This document shows, in pieces, positions 8,563-17,491 of a stretch of 64,000 nucleotides of DNA (within the stretch, counting starts at the first letter, position 1; each line of letters starts with the position of its first letter). The notes below the pieces were generated by a model. It was not told the origin of the DNA and did no database searches. It worked only from the letters and a program-made list of their open reading frames with translations. Source of the stretch: Schaalia cardiffensis (GTDB lineage Bacteria > Actinomycetota > Actinomycetes > Actinomycetales > Actinomycetaceae); assembly GCF_016405145.1 (NCBI RefSeq), contig NZ_JAEKIA010000003.1, positions 124,001 to 188,000 of the forward strand. Direction: 5' to 3'. The position numbers and the translations under genes were made by a program.

Positions 8563-10491
8563 TCAGAGATTGAGCTGAATCTTGCGGCCGGGAACCGCTT
8601 CGATGAGTTCTCTCGTGTAATCCTGCACAGGGTTCGCGAACAGGGCGTCCGTGGTGTTCTTCTCAACGAGCCTGCCCTTCTCCATGACAACGACATCATC
8701 GGCGATCTGACGGACCACCGCGAGGTCGTGAGTGATGAAGAGGTAGGACAGGCCGAGTTGGGCTTGCAGATCGTTGAGCAGGTAGAGGATCTGGTTCTGC
8801 ACGAGGACATCCAGGGCGGACACGGCCTCGTCGAGGACAATCACCTCAGGATTGAGTGCGAGGGCGCGCGCCACTGCGACGCGCTGACGCTGACCGCCGG
8901 AGAGTTCATTCGGGTAGCGGCGCATCGCGGAGCGGGGCAAGGCGACCATGTCAAGGAGCTCGGAGACGCGTTTGATGCGCAGCCTCTTCGGGTTGAACTC
9001 CTTCTTTTCAGCGGAAGAGAGCTCGCGCCCGGCCTTCTTCGCGCCCACGAGAGCGGTGATCCACTCTTCGGGATCGCGTCCGGTCTTCATGGCGCGCGCA
9101 TACTCCTGCTCGGCGTAGGCCAGGGTGCCGTATCCGTGGACGCGCAGGGGCTCTTCGATGACTCTAAAGATTGAGAACATCGGGTCAAGAGAACCGTAAG
9201 GGTTCTGAAAGACCGCCTGCAGGCGACGACGCAAAGCGAAAAGCTCCTTGTCGTTCATCTGCGAAGTGTCCTGGCCGTCGAAGAAGACTGTGCCGGAAGT
9301 GGGGGACAAGAGCTGGAGGACCATGTTCGCCGCGGTCGACTTCCCAGAGCCCGACTCGCCGACAACTGCGAGGGTAGTGCCGCGCCGCAGGGCGAAGGAC
9401 ACGTTGTCAACGGCGAGGAGCTTCTTCGCCTCGCCCCTGGAACCGCGGATGTCGAACTCTCGGGTGAGGCTCTCGACACGGATGATCTCCTCAGTCGAGG
9501 TCGATCCCTTGCCAGCGCCGATGAGTTCCTCGTCGGTGACGTTGATCCCCTTCGCGTGGGCTGATTCGATGCGCGCAGACGCCAGGGAGGGGGCTGCGGA
9601 CACGAGGCGCTTCGTGTAGGGGTGGCGCGGGTGCTGGAGGATCTCGAGGGCGGGGCCGGACTCGACGATACGACCTCGGTGCATGACGACGAGCTGTTCG
9701 GCGCGTTCGGCGGCGAGGCCGAGGTCGTGCGTGATGAATAAGACGGCGGTCCCCAGATCACGAGTCAGGGTGCCGAGGTGGTCAAGGATGCGGCGCTGAA
9801 CTGTCACATCAAGGGCCGAGGTCGGTTCATCCGCGATGAGGAGCTTGGGGCGGGCCGCCATGCCGATGGCGATAAGGACTCGCTGGCGCATGCCGCCGGA
9901 GAACTCGTGGGGGAACTGCTTGGCACGACGTTCAGCGTCGGGAAGTCCGGCCTCTTCGAGGAGCTCGGCGACGCGGGCTCCGGTCTCGGTGCTCGGTACG
10001 ACATTGTTCGCGGTCAGGGCCTCTTTGACCTGCGTGCCGATTTTCAGCACGGGATTGAGATTGGACATGGGGTCCTGGGGGACCAGGCCGATGCCGGAGC
10101 CTCGCAGGTGCACCCATTCCTTCGAGCTCAGGTGCGTGATGTCCTTACCGGCGAATTCGATGGTGCCCCCGGTGACCTTACCCGTGCCGGGCAGAAGACC
10201 GATGACTGCTGCGGCAGTGGTGGACTTGCCGGAGCCGGATTCGCCGACGATCGCGACGGTCTGGCCCGGATAGATCGTGAGGTTTGCGCCGCGAACGGCG
10301 GGAACGACACCGGTCGAGGTCGCGAAGGTGACCTCGAGGTCAGTGATCTTCAAGAGGGGGTTCTGGTCCTCGGGGTGGAAAGAGGCGGCGTCGAGAATCG
10401 AGGCGGATTCGGTGCCATCACCGAGGACGGTGCGGGTGATCGCCTCTTCGAGGGCGTCCTCGTTCATGGGAGTCTGGTTCTGCTCAGTCAC
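8563..10491 (-). CDS. Fused peptide ABC importer ATPase (DppD-DppF type)
   Basis: A 642-residue protein with two complete ATPase domains in tandem, equivalent to separate DppD and DppF. Each half has Walker A GESGSGKST. The first signature is FSGGMRQR with Walker B LLIADEPTSALD; the second is LSGGQRQR with Walker B VIVLDEAVSALD. The second Walker B has DEAVS, a common variant in DppF/OppF. An Asp/Glu-rich linker joins the halves around residues 325-345. It energizes uptake of oligopeptides through the adjacent DppC and DppB permeases. Its start overlaps the DppC stop by 4 nt, so the operon order is binding protein, DppB, DppC, fused ATPase. Confidence 0.95.
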   Translation of the reverse strand: MTEQNQTPMNEDALEEAITRTVLGDGTESASILDAASFHPEDQNPLLKITDLEVTFATSTGVVPAVRGANLTIYPGQTVAIVGESGSGKSTTAAAVIGLLPGTGKVTGGTIEFAGKDITHLSSKEWVHLRGSGIGLVPQDPMSNLNPVLKIGTQVKEALTANNVVPSTETGARVAELLEEAGLPDAERRAKQFPHEFSGGMRQRVLIAIGMAARPKLLIADEPTSALDVTVQRRILDHLGTLTRDLGTAVLFITHDLGLAAERAEQLVVMHRGRIVESGPALEILQHPRHPYTKRLVSAAPSLASARIESAHAKGINVTDEELIGAGKGSTSTEEIIRVESLTREFDIRGSRGEAKKLLAVDNVSFALRRGTTLAVVGESGSGKSTAANMVLQLLSPTSGTVFFDGQDTSQMNDKELFALRRRLQAVFQNPYGSLDPMFSIFRVIEEPLRVHGYGTLAYAEQEYARAMKTGRDPEEWITALVGAKKAGRELSSAEKKEFNPKRLRIKRVSELLDMVALPRSAMRRYPNELSGGQRQRVAVARALALNPEVIVLDEAVSALDVLVQNQILYLLNDLQAQLGLSYLFITHDLAVVRQIADDVVVMEKGRLVEKNTTDALFANPVQDYTRELIEAVPGRKIQLNL

Positions 10492-11456
10492 TTGCGGGCC
10501 TTCGGGTCGAGGGCGTCGCGGACGGCGTCACCCATCATGATGAAGCTGAGAACGGTGAGGGCGAGTGCGAGCGCCGGGTAGAAGAGCACCATCGGGTTGG
10601 TGCGTAGCGACGCTTGCGCGGCGGAGATATCAGCGCCCCAGGAAACGACCTCAGGTGGCAGGCCGATGCCCATGAAGGACAGGGACGCCTCGGACACGAT
10701 GAAGGTGCCCAGGGCGACGGTCGCGTACACGATGATCGGCGCCATTGAGTTCGGGATGATGTGGCTGAGGAGAATACGGCTCTTGGAGGCGCCGGTCGCG
10801 CGTGCTGCGGTCACGAATTCTTCATTCTTCGCGGACATGACGGCGCCGCGCGTGATTCTTGCGATCTGTGTCCAGCCGAAGAGGGAGAGAACGGTGATGA
10901 CCATCCAGATGTTGCGGTTGTCTTTGAACATCTGCATGAAAACGATCGCAGCGAGAAGCAGCGGGATCGCGAAGAAGATGTCGGTAATGCGCGAGAGGAG
11001 CGCGTCGAACCAGCCGCCGAGGTAGCCTGCGGCTGCGCCGATCACACCCCCGAAGAGGACGACGAGGATTGTCGTGAACACGCCGACGGAGACGGAGGCG
11101 CGGGCGCCGTAGATGACACGGGAGTAGATGTCGCAGCCCTGGCGGTTGAAACCGAAGGGATGGCCGTCCGAGGGGCCCTTCAACGAGTTGGACAGTTCAC
11201 AAAAACGCGGATCCTGGCTTGTGAAGAGGCTCGGGAAAGCGGAGATTGCGAGGGCGATGACGATGATGGTGAGCGCGATCCAGAAGATCGGACGTCGACG
11301 CAGGTTCTTCCACGCCTCTCCCCACAGGGATGAGGGTGCCGAGTCATCTGCGACAGCGTCGACGGCGCCCAGACCGGTTTCGTCGATGCGAGAAACGTAG
11401 TGGGCCTGGCCTGCACGGGTACGCACAATATTGGCGGAGGGAATGAAGTCACTCAT
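10488..11456 (-). CDS. Peptide ABC importer permease, DppC/OppC type
   Basis: A 322-residue permease with the OppC N-terminal domain (LWGEAWKNLRRRPIFWIALTI), a periplasm-facing loop containing HPFGFNRQGCDIYSRVIYGARAS (quoted in family form as HPFGTDxxGRDxxSR; here Gly-Arg-Asp is Gly-Cys-Asp), and the cytoplasmic EAA loop EEFVTAARATGASKSRIL. Six membrane helices are seen. The ATG at 11456 is preferred; it overlaps the DppB stop by 8 nt. It forms the transmembrane heterodimer with DppB. Confidence 0.94.
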   Translation of the reverse strand: MSDFIPSANIVRTRAGQAHYVSRIDETGLGAVDAVADDSAPSSLWGEAWKNLRRRPIFWIALTIIVIALAISAFPSLFTSQDPRFCELSNSLKGPSDGHPFGFNRQGCDIYSRVIYGARASVSVGVFTTILVVLFGGVIGAAAGYLGGWFDALLSRITDIFFAIPLLLAAIVFMQMFKDNRNIWMVITVLSLFGWTQIARITRGAVMSAKNEEFVTAARATGASKSRILLSHIIPNSMAPIIVYATVALGTFIVSEASLSFMGIGLPPEVVSWGADISAAQASLRTNPMVLFYPALALALTVLSFIMMGDAVRDALDPKARK

Positions 11457-12375
11457 AGCGGATCCTCGGGTCGAGCACGGCGTACAGCAGATCAACGACG
11501 AGGTTCGCGATGATGTACACGAGAACCAGGACGGTGGTCACGGAGACGACAGTGGCAGGCTCGCCTTTGATGATGGCCTGCCACAGTGTGCCGCCGACGC
11601 CGGAGATGTTGAAGATGCCCTCGGTGATGATGGCGCCGCCCATGAGGGCACCGAGGTCGCCGCCAAGGAAGGTGGCGACGGGGATGAGGGAGTTGCGCAG
11701 GATGTGCCGCGTCATGACGCGGCCGTTGGACAGGCCTTTCGCGCGAGCCGTGCGCACGTAGTCGGCGGAGACGTTCTCAGACACCGACTGGCGGGTGAGG
11801 CGAATGACGTATGCGAGGGACACGCCGCCCAGCACGAGGGCAGGCATCGTGAGGGATTTGAGGGTGACGTGTGCGCCGACGGTGGTGGGGAAGATTCCGA
11901 GTTTCACACCGAGGAGGAACTGGAGGACGAAGCCGAGGACGAAGGTCGGCACCGAGATGAGGAGGAGGGAGACGACGAGGATCGTCGAGTCGAAGATCTT
12001 GCCGCGACGGACACCGGCGATGACACCGAGGAAGATGCCGAGGATCGCCTCAATGGCGAGGGCGTAGAGCGCGAGCTTCACGGTGATGGGGAAGGCCCGG
12101 GCCATGACGGCGGTGACTGGCTGACCGGAGAAGGTTTTGCCGAAGTCGAGGGTGAAGACACCCTTGAGGTAGAGCAGGTACTGCATCCAGAAGGGTTTGT
12201 CGAGGTTGTACCTTGCGGAAATCTCGGCGTAGGCGGCGTCGGAGAGACCGCGGTCGCCTCCGAGTGCAGCGACGGGGTCACCCGGCATGAGGTACACCAT
12301 CGCGAAGATCAGGAACGTGGCTCCGAAGAAGACCGGGATGGTCTGGAGGAGTCGCCGTCCGATGTAGCGAAGCAT
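11449..12375 (-). CDS. Peptide ABC importer permease, DppB/OppB type
   Basis: A 308-residue permease that starts with the canonical MLRYIGRRLLQTIPVFFGAT and contains the family's MPGDPVAAL segment and the EAA-type loop ADYVRTARAKGLSNGRV. The helix count is six. It partners DppC and takes peptides from the lipoprotein at 12650-14257, which is 274 bp upstream in the direction of transcription. A strong hairpin in that gap suggests reduced readthrough from the binding-protein gene, a usual way to express more binding protein than membrane components. Confidence 0.95.
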   Translation of the reverse strand: MLRYIGRRLLQTIPVFFGATFLIFAMVYLMPGDPVAALGGDRGLSDAAYAEISARYNLDKPFWMQYLLYLKGVFTLDFGKTFSGQPVTAVMARAFPITVKLALYALAIEAILGIFLGVIAGVRRGKIFDSTILVVSLLLISVPTFVLGFVLQFLLGVKLGIFPTTVGAHVTLKSLTMPALVLGGVSLAYVIRLTRQSVSENVSADYVRTARAKGLSNGRVMTRHILRNSLIPVATFLGGDLGALMGGAIITEGIFNISGVGGTLWQAIIKGEPATVVSVTTVLVLVYIIANLVVDLLYAVLDPRIRYE

Positions 12376-12574
12376 GGACAGTCCTTTGGATGGGGACGAG
12401 GGGGTGAGCCCTCGTTGCGAATCGGTGGGTTCGTTCGGTTTTTGCCTTGGCGAGGAAGGTGAGGATCGGACCCCATTGTTCCTGAGCTAAGACTTACTCA
12501 GGGCATCATAGGGTAAAAGAACGGCAAATGTCTGTTTCGGCTGGTCAAGGATGAGCCAAATTCCCTTTTATATG

Positions 12575-12611
12575 CCCGGTGGCGGGTGGGAGTTTCCCAC
12601 CCGCCACCGGG
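12575..12611 (-). terminator. Strong hairpin between binding-protein and permease genes
   Basis: A perfect 16-bp inverted repeat, CCCGGTGGCGGGTGGG and its complement, around the loop AGTTT. It lies 38 bp beyond the stop of the peptide-binding protein gene and about 200 bp before DppB. It probably acts as a partial terminator or an mRNA-stabilizing stem that lets the binding protein be made in excess over the permease. Confidence 0.8.
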
Positions 12612-12649
12612 AGTTGAAGGCGCTCATTCCGGTGCGAACCGGGGGCTGC

Positions 12650-14257
12650 TCAGGCCTTCTTGGTGATCTGGTTGTACACGGGCACGGACTTCCAGTTGAA
12701 GACGACGTTATCGACCTTCTCAGACCAGCCGCCGACAACATTGGCGTACCACAGCGGGATCACGGGGAGGTCCTTGAACAGGACTTCCTGTGCCTGGTCG
12801 AGGATCTTGTTCGATTCCTCAGTGGAGGTCGCGGAGGCGGACTCCCTCAGGAGCGAGTCAAGCTCGGCGCTGGAGTAGTCGGTGTCGTTGGAGCCTGCGC
12901 CGGTGCCGTACAGCGGGGCGATGAAGTTGTACTTGCCCGGGTAGTCGGCCTGCCAGCCGGTGCGGAAGGCGCCGGTGATGGTGCGGTTCGTGACCTCGGT
13001 GCGCAGGGACTTGAAGTCCGGGTAGGGGGCGCCGACGGCATCGATCGAGAGGGTGTTCTTGATCGAGTTGGTGACAGCGTCAACCCAGGCCTGGTGGCCG
13101 CCATCGGAGTTGTAGCCGATAGTGAAGGTGCCTGACCACGGGGAGATGGCGTCAGCCTTCGCCCAGAGTTCCTTGGCCTTCTCCGGGTTGTAGCTCAGGA
13201 CTTCAGAGCCCTTGACGGAGGCGTTGTAGCCGTCAACGACCGGCGAGGTGAAGTCCTTGGCCGGGGTGCGGGTGCCCGAGAAGATCGTCTCGGTGATGGT
13301 GTCACGGTCGATCGCGTAGGAGAGTGCCTGGCGGCGCAGGTTGCCCTCTTCGCCGGAGAAGTGCTCAAGCTTCTGCGGGATTGCGAAAGACTGGAAGATC
13401 GCTGCAGCCTGGTTGACCGAGCGTCCCGAGAGATCGGCTTCGAAGGTTGCGAAGGCGGAGTCCGGGATGGAGTCGAGGACGTCGAGGTTGCCGGAGAGGA
13501 GGTCCTGGTAGGCCGCGTCCTGCGAAGCGTAGAAGATGATGTCCACGCCGCCGTTCTTCGCGACATTGTCGCCCTTGTATTCGGGGTTCGGAATGAGGTG
13601 GATCTGGGCGTTGTGCTCCCAGCCGTTCTCGGCGACCATGTAGGGGCCGTTGCCGATCGGGTTCTCGCCACCCTTCTCCATGTCTTCGAGGGTGGAGTCG
13701 GGGAGCGGAGCGAAGGCCGAGTAGCCCAGGCGCTGGGAGAAGTCCGCGGTCGGGGCCTTGAGGGTCACGGTGAAGGTGTAGTCGTCAACGACCTCGAGGC
13801 CGGTAAGGTCACCGGCACCCTCTTCGTCGGCGCCCTGGATGGGCTCGAAGAAGAAGGAGGAGAGCATGGCCTCGGAGGCGCCCTTCTTCCATGCCTCGAC
13901 GAAGTTTCTGGCCTTCACTTCGGTGCCGTCGGAGAACTTCTGGCCCTTCTTGAGGGTGATGGTCCAGACGGAAGAGTCCTCATTCGGTTCGATCTTTTCG
14001 GCCATCTCATTGTGGACGGCGCCCTTGGCGTCGTAGTAGACGAGGCCCGCGAAGATGAGGTCGAGGATCTTGCCGCCGCCGGTCTCGTTGGTGTCGGCCG
14101 GGATGAGCGGGTTCTGGGGCTCGGAGCCGTTCGTCGTGATGATCGCGTCCGAAGCGCCCTCGCCGGTGGTCGCGGAATCGGCGGTGCCGCCCGAGCAGGC
14201 GGACAGGCCGAGGGCGAAGACGGCCGGGACTGCCAGCCAGGTCTTCTTGAGGTTCAT
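12650..14257 (-). CDS. Peptide-binding lipoprotein (OppA/DppA family 5)
   Basis: A 535-residue extracellular solute-binding protein. The signal peptide begins MNLKKTWLAV and ends with the lipobox LSAC at residues 16-19, so Cys19 would be lipidated. Family 5 features include the RNFVEAWK segment and GNGPYMVAE, typical of oligopeptide-binding proteins. Start 14257 has GAGGAG about 7 nt upstream. It delivers peptides to DppB/DppC. An upstream in-frame start would add 16 residues that break the signal peptide and is rejected. Confidence 0.95.
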   Translation of the reverse strand: MNLKKTWLAVPAVFALGLSACSGGTADSATTGEGASDAIITTNGSEPQNPLIPADTNETGGGKILDLIFAGLVYYDAKGAVHNEMAEKIEPNEDSSVWTITLKKGQKFSDGTEVKARNFVEAWKKGASEAMLSSFFFEPIQGADEEGAGDLTGLEVVDDYTFTVTLKAPTADFSQRLGYSAFAPLPDSTLEDMEKGGENPIGNGPYMVAENGWEHNAQIHLIPNPEYKGDNVAKNGGVDIIFYASQDAAYQDLLSGNLDVLDSIPDSAFATFEADLSGRSVNQAAAIFQSFAIPQKLEHFSGEEGNLRRQALSYAIDRDTITETIFSGTRTPAKDFTSPVVDGYNASVKGSEVLSYNPEKAKELWAKADAISPWSGTFTIGYNSDGGHQAWVDAVTNSIKNTLSIDAVGAPYPDFKSLRTEVTNRTITGAFRTGWQADYPGKYNFIAPLYGTGAGSNDTDYSSAELDSLLRESASATSTEESNKILDQAQEVLFKDLPVIPLWYANVVGGWSEKVDNVVFNWKSVPVYNQITKKA

Positions 14258-14974
14258 GAAGACTCCTCTGATTAGATGGGTCGATCCTGCGTCGTTCAGA
14301 CACAAGTGCTCGTCGAGCCTATCGGGCCCCGAGAGCGACTTGCCTTTGCAAACCCCCTAGGGGATGTTGCGGTTCGGTCACGAAGTGTCATGATTCAGTA
14401 AAGAATGTGCTCAAAATGCCTGTTGAAGTGCGGATATGGCAATTCCTTTACCTTTGGCGAGCTTTCGCTTGTGGCGTACGTCTCAGTACGTAAAGTCCAA
14501 AAGGTGAAATACTGCAGTCAAGATGTGGGATGGCATGGGAGTTGTCTCGCTCCGCGCATCTGAGAGTGCTTTGCTCGATCTGCCTGCGCAGGTGAAGCAT
14601 CCTCGCCATTCTCTTCCCTTCCCCATCAGAGCCTCGTTCTGCCCTCGGGCGCGAAGAACCTTCTGTGCGCGTCGCCGACACGTCGAACGATCTCAGACTC
14701 TGTCCGCGCGCGATGCATCCTCCGCGATTCCGATCTTCGCCCCCACGCCCATCTTGTTCTGCCTCGCCTGCGAAGCATCCTCGTTATCCTCGCTCTCCCC
14801 ACTCCGGAACTCTGAAGTTCTCCCCTTGCGTGCGAAGCATCCTCCCCGCGCAGACTCCCATCACAAAGCTCCCCTCTCGCCTCCCCAAGGCTGTGAAGCG
14901 GACTACAGTGAGGACCAGCCACGGCGCGCGCATCCAAGCATCCAAGCGGCGCCTCGAACTCTCGAAGGAACGCG
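14258..14974 (+). other. Divergent intergenic region with degenerate GAAGCATCCTC repeats
   Basis: A 717-bp region between the leftward peptide-binding gene and the rightward PfkB-like gene, so it must hold both promoters. An imperfect dyad TACGT-ctcag-TACGTA is near 14480. The 11-mer GAAGCATCCTC occurs at 14594, 14772 and 14834, with a one-base variant GATGCATCCTC at 14712. Open frames here have unlike codon use and no ribosome sites, so no gene is called. Confidence 0.5.
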
Positions 14975-16066
14975 ATGCCCCTCGGAGAATCACCGGCCCC
15001 CACCCCGAAGGTGTGCGTCGCTGGACCTCTCGTCCTCGCCCTCGTCATGGGTCCGCTCGAGCACGCCCCCCGCGCAGGGGAAGAACAGATCAGCCCGACC
15101 TCCTCCATCGCCCCCGGAGGGTCTGCGAACCAGGCGATCGCGCTCGCACGCCTCGGACTCGACACGGAACTCATCTGCTCCATCGGCATCGACGAGGCCG
15201 GCGCCCTGGTCCGCCAGATGCTCACCGCACACCATGTCGACTTGGAGCACGCCGCCAGAGTCCCCTCCCAGGCCATCACCGTCGCCCTCGGATTTGAAGG
15301 GGACCGCGCCCTCACCACCAGCGGAGACCTCAAAGTCCCCGCCATTTCGAAGCTGCGCGCAGCGCCCCACGCCCTCGTCGCTGAACTCGGAGTGCTCGCG
15401 GACAACGCAGATACGCTGAGCGAATGGAGGCAGCGCGGCTGCGTTGACAGGATCGGTGAGGGCGGTGAACTGATCGACCGCACCTGGGTCCTGTCCGAAT
15501 GCCGCTGGGACCCGACGGGGCAGTGGAAACAATCGGACCTGGATCCTCTCAAATACGTCGACGTGTTCTCCTTGAATGAGCATGAAGCCGTGTCCTACAC
15601 GCGCAAATCGGATGCGAAATCAGCTGCCCGCCAACTCCTATGGCAAGTTCCCGGCGTGGTCGTCACCCGCGGGGCCAATGGCGTCTTCGCGGTCATCGAC
15701 GACGAGGAGATTTCACTGCCCGCAGCTCCCGCTCGGACGATTGACCCAACTTCGGCCGGACACGCCTTCTCCGCGGCCCTCGTCTATGCGCGAGTCAAGG
15801 GCCTGCACCCCAGAGCCGCCATCTCCATGGCAATGCTCGCGGCCGCCCGTTCAACGGAATCAATGGGCTCCTTCCTCGCAGCCCCGACCCTTCAAGAGCT
15901 GTGCGAGTGGACGAAGACCTGTGACGTGCCCGAGGGCTACGACCTGGCTTTCCTTGACCTCGCGCAGGAGTCTGCCGAGTCGGCTTCGGATCAGGAGGAT
16001 GCGGGATTGTCCGATGAGGACCCGCGAGATGGTTCTGCTTTCGAAGTCGCGACCGATATTGCGTAG
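14975..16066 (+). CDS. PfkB/ribokinase-family protein with altered catalytic motif
   Basis: A 363-residue PfkB-family protein. The N-terminal signature GGSANQAIALARLG (residues 48-61) is intact and would bind sugar. The second signature, normally D-T-x-G-A-G-D, reads DPTSAGH at residues 257-263. The catalytic base Asp is therefore His263 (codon 15761-15763) and the first Gly of the anion hole is Ser260. TRGANGVFAV (231-240) before it is otherwise canonical. The last 45 residues form a Glu/Asp/Ser-rich tail. GAAGGAA precedes the ATG. The protein may be a pseudokinase, or may use a different base; the sugar specificity is unknown. Confidence 0.85.
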   Translation: MPLGESPAPTPKVCVAGPLVLALVMGPLEHAPRAGEEQISPTSSIAPGGSANQAIALARLGLDTELICSIGIDEAGALVRQMLTAHHVDLEHAARVPSQAITVALGFEGDRALTTSGDLKVPAISKLRAAPHALVAELGVLADNADTLSEWRQRGCVDRIGEGGELIDRTWVLSECRWDPTGQWKQSDLDPLKYVDVFSLNEHEAVSYTRKSDAKSAARQLLWQVPGVVVTRGANGVFAVIDDEEISLPAAPARTIDPTSAGHAFSAALVYARVKGLHPRAAISMAMLAAARSTESMGSFLAAPTLQELCEWTKTCDVPEGYDLAFLDLAQESAESASDQEDAGLSDEDPRDGSAFEVATDIA

Positions 16067-16118
16067 GGGCTGCCGTACCGGAGCTGAAGAGCTGGCGGCG
16101 CCATGCTGCTCTTGCGTG

Positions 16119-16185
16119 AGTGGAGGGGTTTGCGACTTGTGGAGGGTTTATAGCCCCTCCACTATTCGGTATCCCCTCCTATTTC
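16119..16185. repeat. Palindromic repeat, TGGAGGGG family, copy A
   Basis: The element starts AGTGGAGGGG, contains the inner pair GTGGAGGG / CCCCTCCAC around a TTTATAG loop, and ends with ATCCCCTCC. It lies between two convergent stops (16066 and 16198), where it could also act as a terminator. Its nested layout matches copies B, C and D: outer GGAGGGG arm, spacer, inner GTGGAGGG arm, AT-rich loop, then the mirror image. Confidence 0.7.
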
Positions 16186-16197
16186 ATTTGGGGTGCT

Positions 16198-17232
16198 TCA
16201 ACTGAGGTCGTGCATCATCAATGCCCACAGGCGCTGAGCCTCACGATCGCGGGAGCCCTTCCACCGTCCGCTCCCGCTGATCCGCTCGACGACCCGCCCG
16301 CGGAGGCGACGAGGGTCGAGCAAGTCGTTCCAGCCGATGCGGATGATGAGCCACCCCGCGTCCTCCAGGTCCCGCTGCCTCGCCATGAGCTCGGCCTGTG
16401 CGCGGCGAAACTCCTCCGGAGTCTTCCCCATCTTCACGACTCCGTCGAACTCGAATCCGATCCTCGCCCCTGGAAGGGCGAAGTCGATGAAGTATCGCCG
16501 ACCGGCGACGATGACCTCGTGCTGCGTCTGCAGGCCCAGCAGGCCGATCGTGCTGAGAACCGCCAGCGCAGCCGACTCCCCGGCGCTCTCGCATCCCGCA
16601 TCCGCATGGGCGAGGACGAGCCCGGCGCGTCCACGGCCGTGCAGCGCGCCGAGGGAGTCGAGGCATTCGAGGAGGCCGCTGCGCGCCCGGGCCTCCCGCG
16701 CCCTTGAGGCCGGTATGTTGAATCTGTCGAAGGAGGAGAGGCGCCGGAGAATCCCCGAGACGGCGACGAAGCCGTCGAGGAGCGGCCTCCTCGCGGTGAG
16801 GAGCACCGCCGTGTGGGCGAGGGCGTCATGAGCGATCCCCGTCGGCGACTCGACGACGGGCGGCGGTGAGCCCGCGCGGCACTGCCTCACGGAGACCGGA
16901 GAGATGCGGTGCGGTCCGAGGCTCACCGCGGGGAGAGCCGTTGTCGAGTAGCGGCCGGGAACCCGCACGTGCACATCGGGATTGCGCCTCCACATCGGAA
17001 GATCCTCCAGGACGAGGACGGACTCCATTGCGAAGGCGTGCGGTGCCGACAAGGCCGCGTCGACGGCCTCGATCCTGGCCCTGTCGACCAGACTCTGAGC
17101 ATGCCAGGGGCTGAGATGCTCCGAATCTTCGGGCAGGGCGACGGCGAATCCGCGCTTTACCTTCTCGATGCGGCCGTCCCCGCATTCATGGGAACCGTTG
17201 AGTCGGATGAGCTCGTAGTCCTTCAGCGCCAT
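16198..17232 (-). CDS. DUF559 (VSR-like) endonuclease-domain protein, AbiEi-like N terminus
   Basis: A 344-residue protein. The C-terminal 110 residues match DUF559, a very-short-patch-repair-like nuclease fold: YFIDFALPGARIGFEFDGVVKM (positions about 255-277; Asp in IDFAL and Glu/Asp in FEFDG are the predicted active-site residues) followed by MARQRDLEDAGWLIIRIGWNDL. The N-terminal half resembles the AbiEi-like antitoxin/transcriptional-regulator segment often found before this domain in actinobacteria, but no classic HTH is clear. The ATG at 17232 lacks a strong ribosome site. The gene stands alone and is flanked at both ends by copies of the same palindromic repeat. Role unknown; a nuclease or regulator of a defense-like system is possible. 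Confidence 0.72.
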   Translation of the reverse strand: MALKDYELIRLNGSHECGDGRIEKVKRGFAVALPEDSEHLSPWHAQSLVDRARIEAVDAALSAPHAFAMESVLVLEDLPMWRRNPDVHVRVPGRYSTTALPAVSLGPHRISPVSVRQCRAGSPPPVVESPTGIAHDALAHTAVLLTARRPLLDGFVAVSGILRRLSSFDRFNIPASRAREARARSGLLECLDSLGALHGRGRAGLVLAHADAGCESAGESAALAVLSTIGLLGLQTQHEVIVAGRRYFIDFALPGARIGFEFDGVVKMGKTPEEFRRAQAELMARQRDLEDAGWLIIRIGWNDLLDPRRLRGRVVERISGSGRWKGSRDREAQRLWALMMHDLS

Positions 17233-17382
17233 GCGGCAAGCATCACCCCGTCGGGCGTGACCGGCGGGGCGACGGATCCATACCTGTGGACGGGCTCCGC
17301 TATCCGCGGTGCTGTGGATGGGACCCGGCATCCGGGGGTGCGGGCGCTTGCGGGTGAGGACGACTCGTCCGAGTGAACCCGC

Positions 17383-17450
17383 AAAAAGGAGGGGTTGGCG
17401 AAAAGTGGAGGGCCTATAATCCCTCCTCAATTCGGCATCCCTTCCTTTTC
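17383..17450. repeat. Palindromic repeat, TGGAGGGG family, copy B
   Basis: The outer arms start AAAAAGGAGGGG and end CCTTCCTTTTC. The inner arms are GTGGAGGG and CCCTCC, around the loop CCTATAAT, which contains a perfect TATAAT hexamer at 17415-17420. It lies between the DUF559 gene and the osmoprotectant operon. Its layout is the same as copy A, 1.26 kb away on the other side of the DUF559 gene. Confidence 0.7.
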
Positions 17451-17491
17451 CGAGGAGGGAGGGGGAGAGCGGCGGGAGAATCGAACGCGAG

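Noticed and set aside
11431-12462. 343-codon plus-strand frame
   Set aside because: Antisense to the DppB gene; repetitive Asp/Glu/Gly/His composition and no ribosome site.
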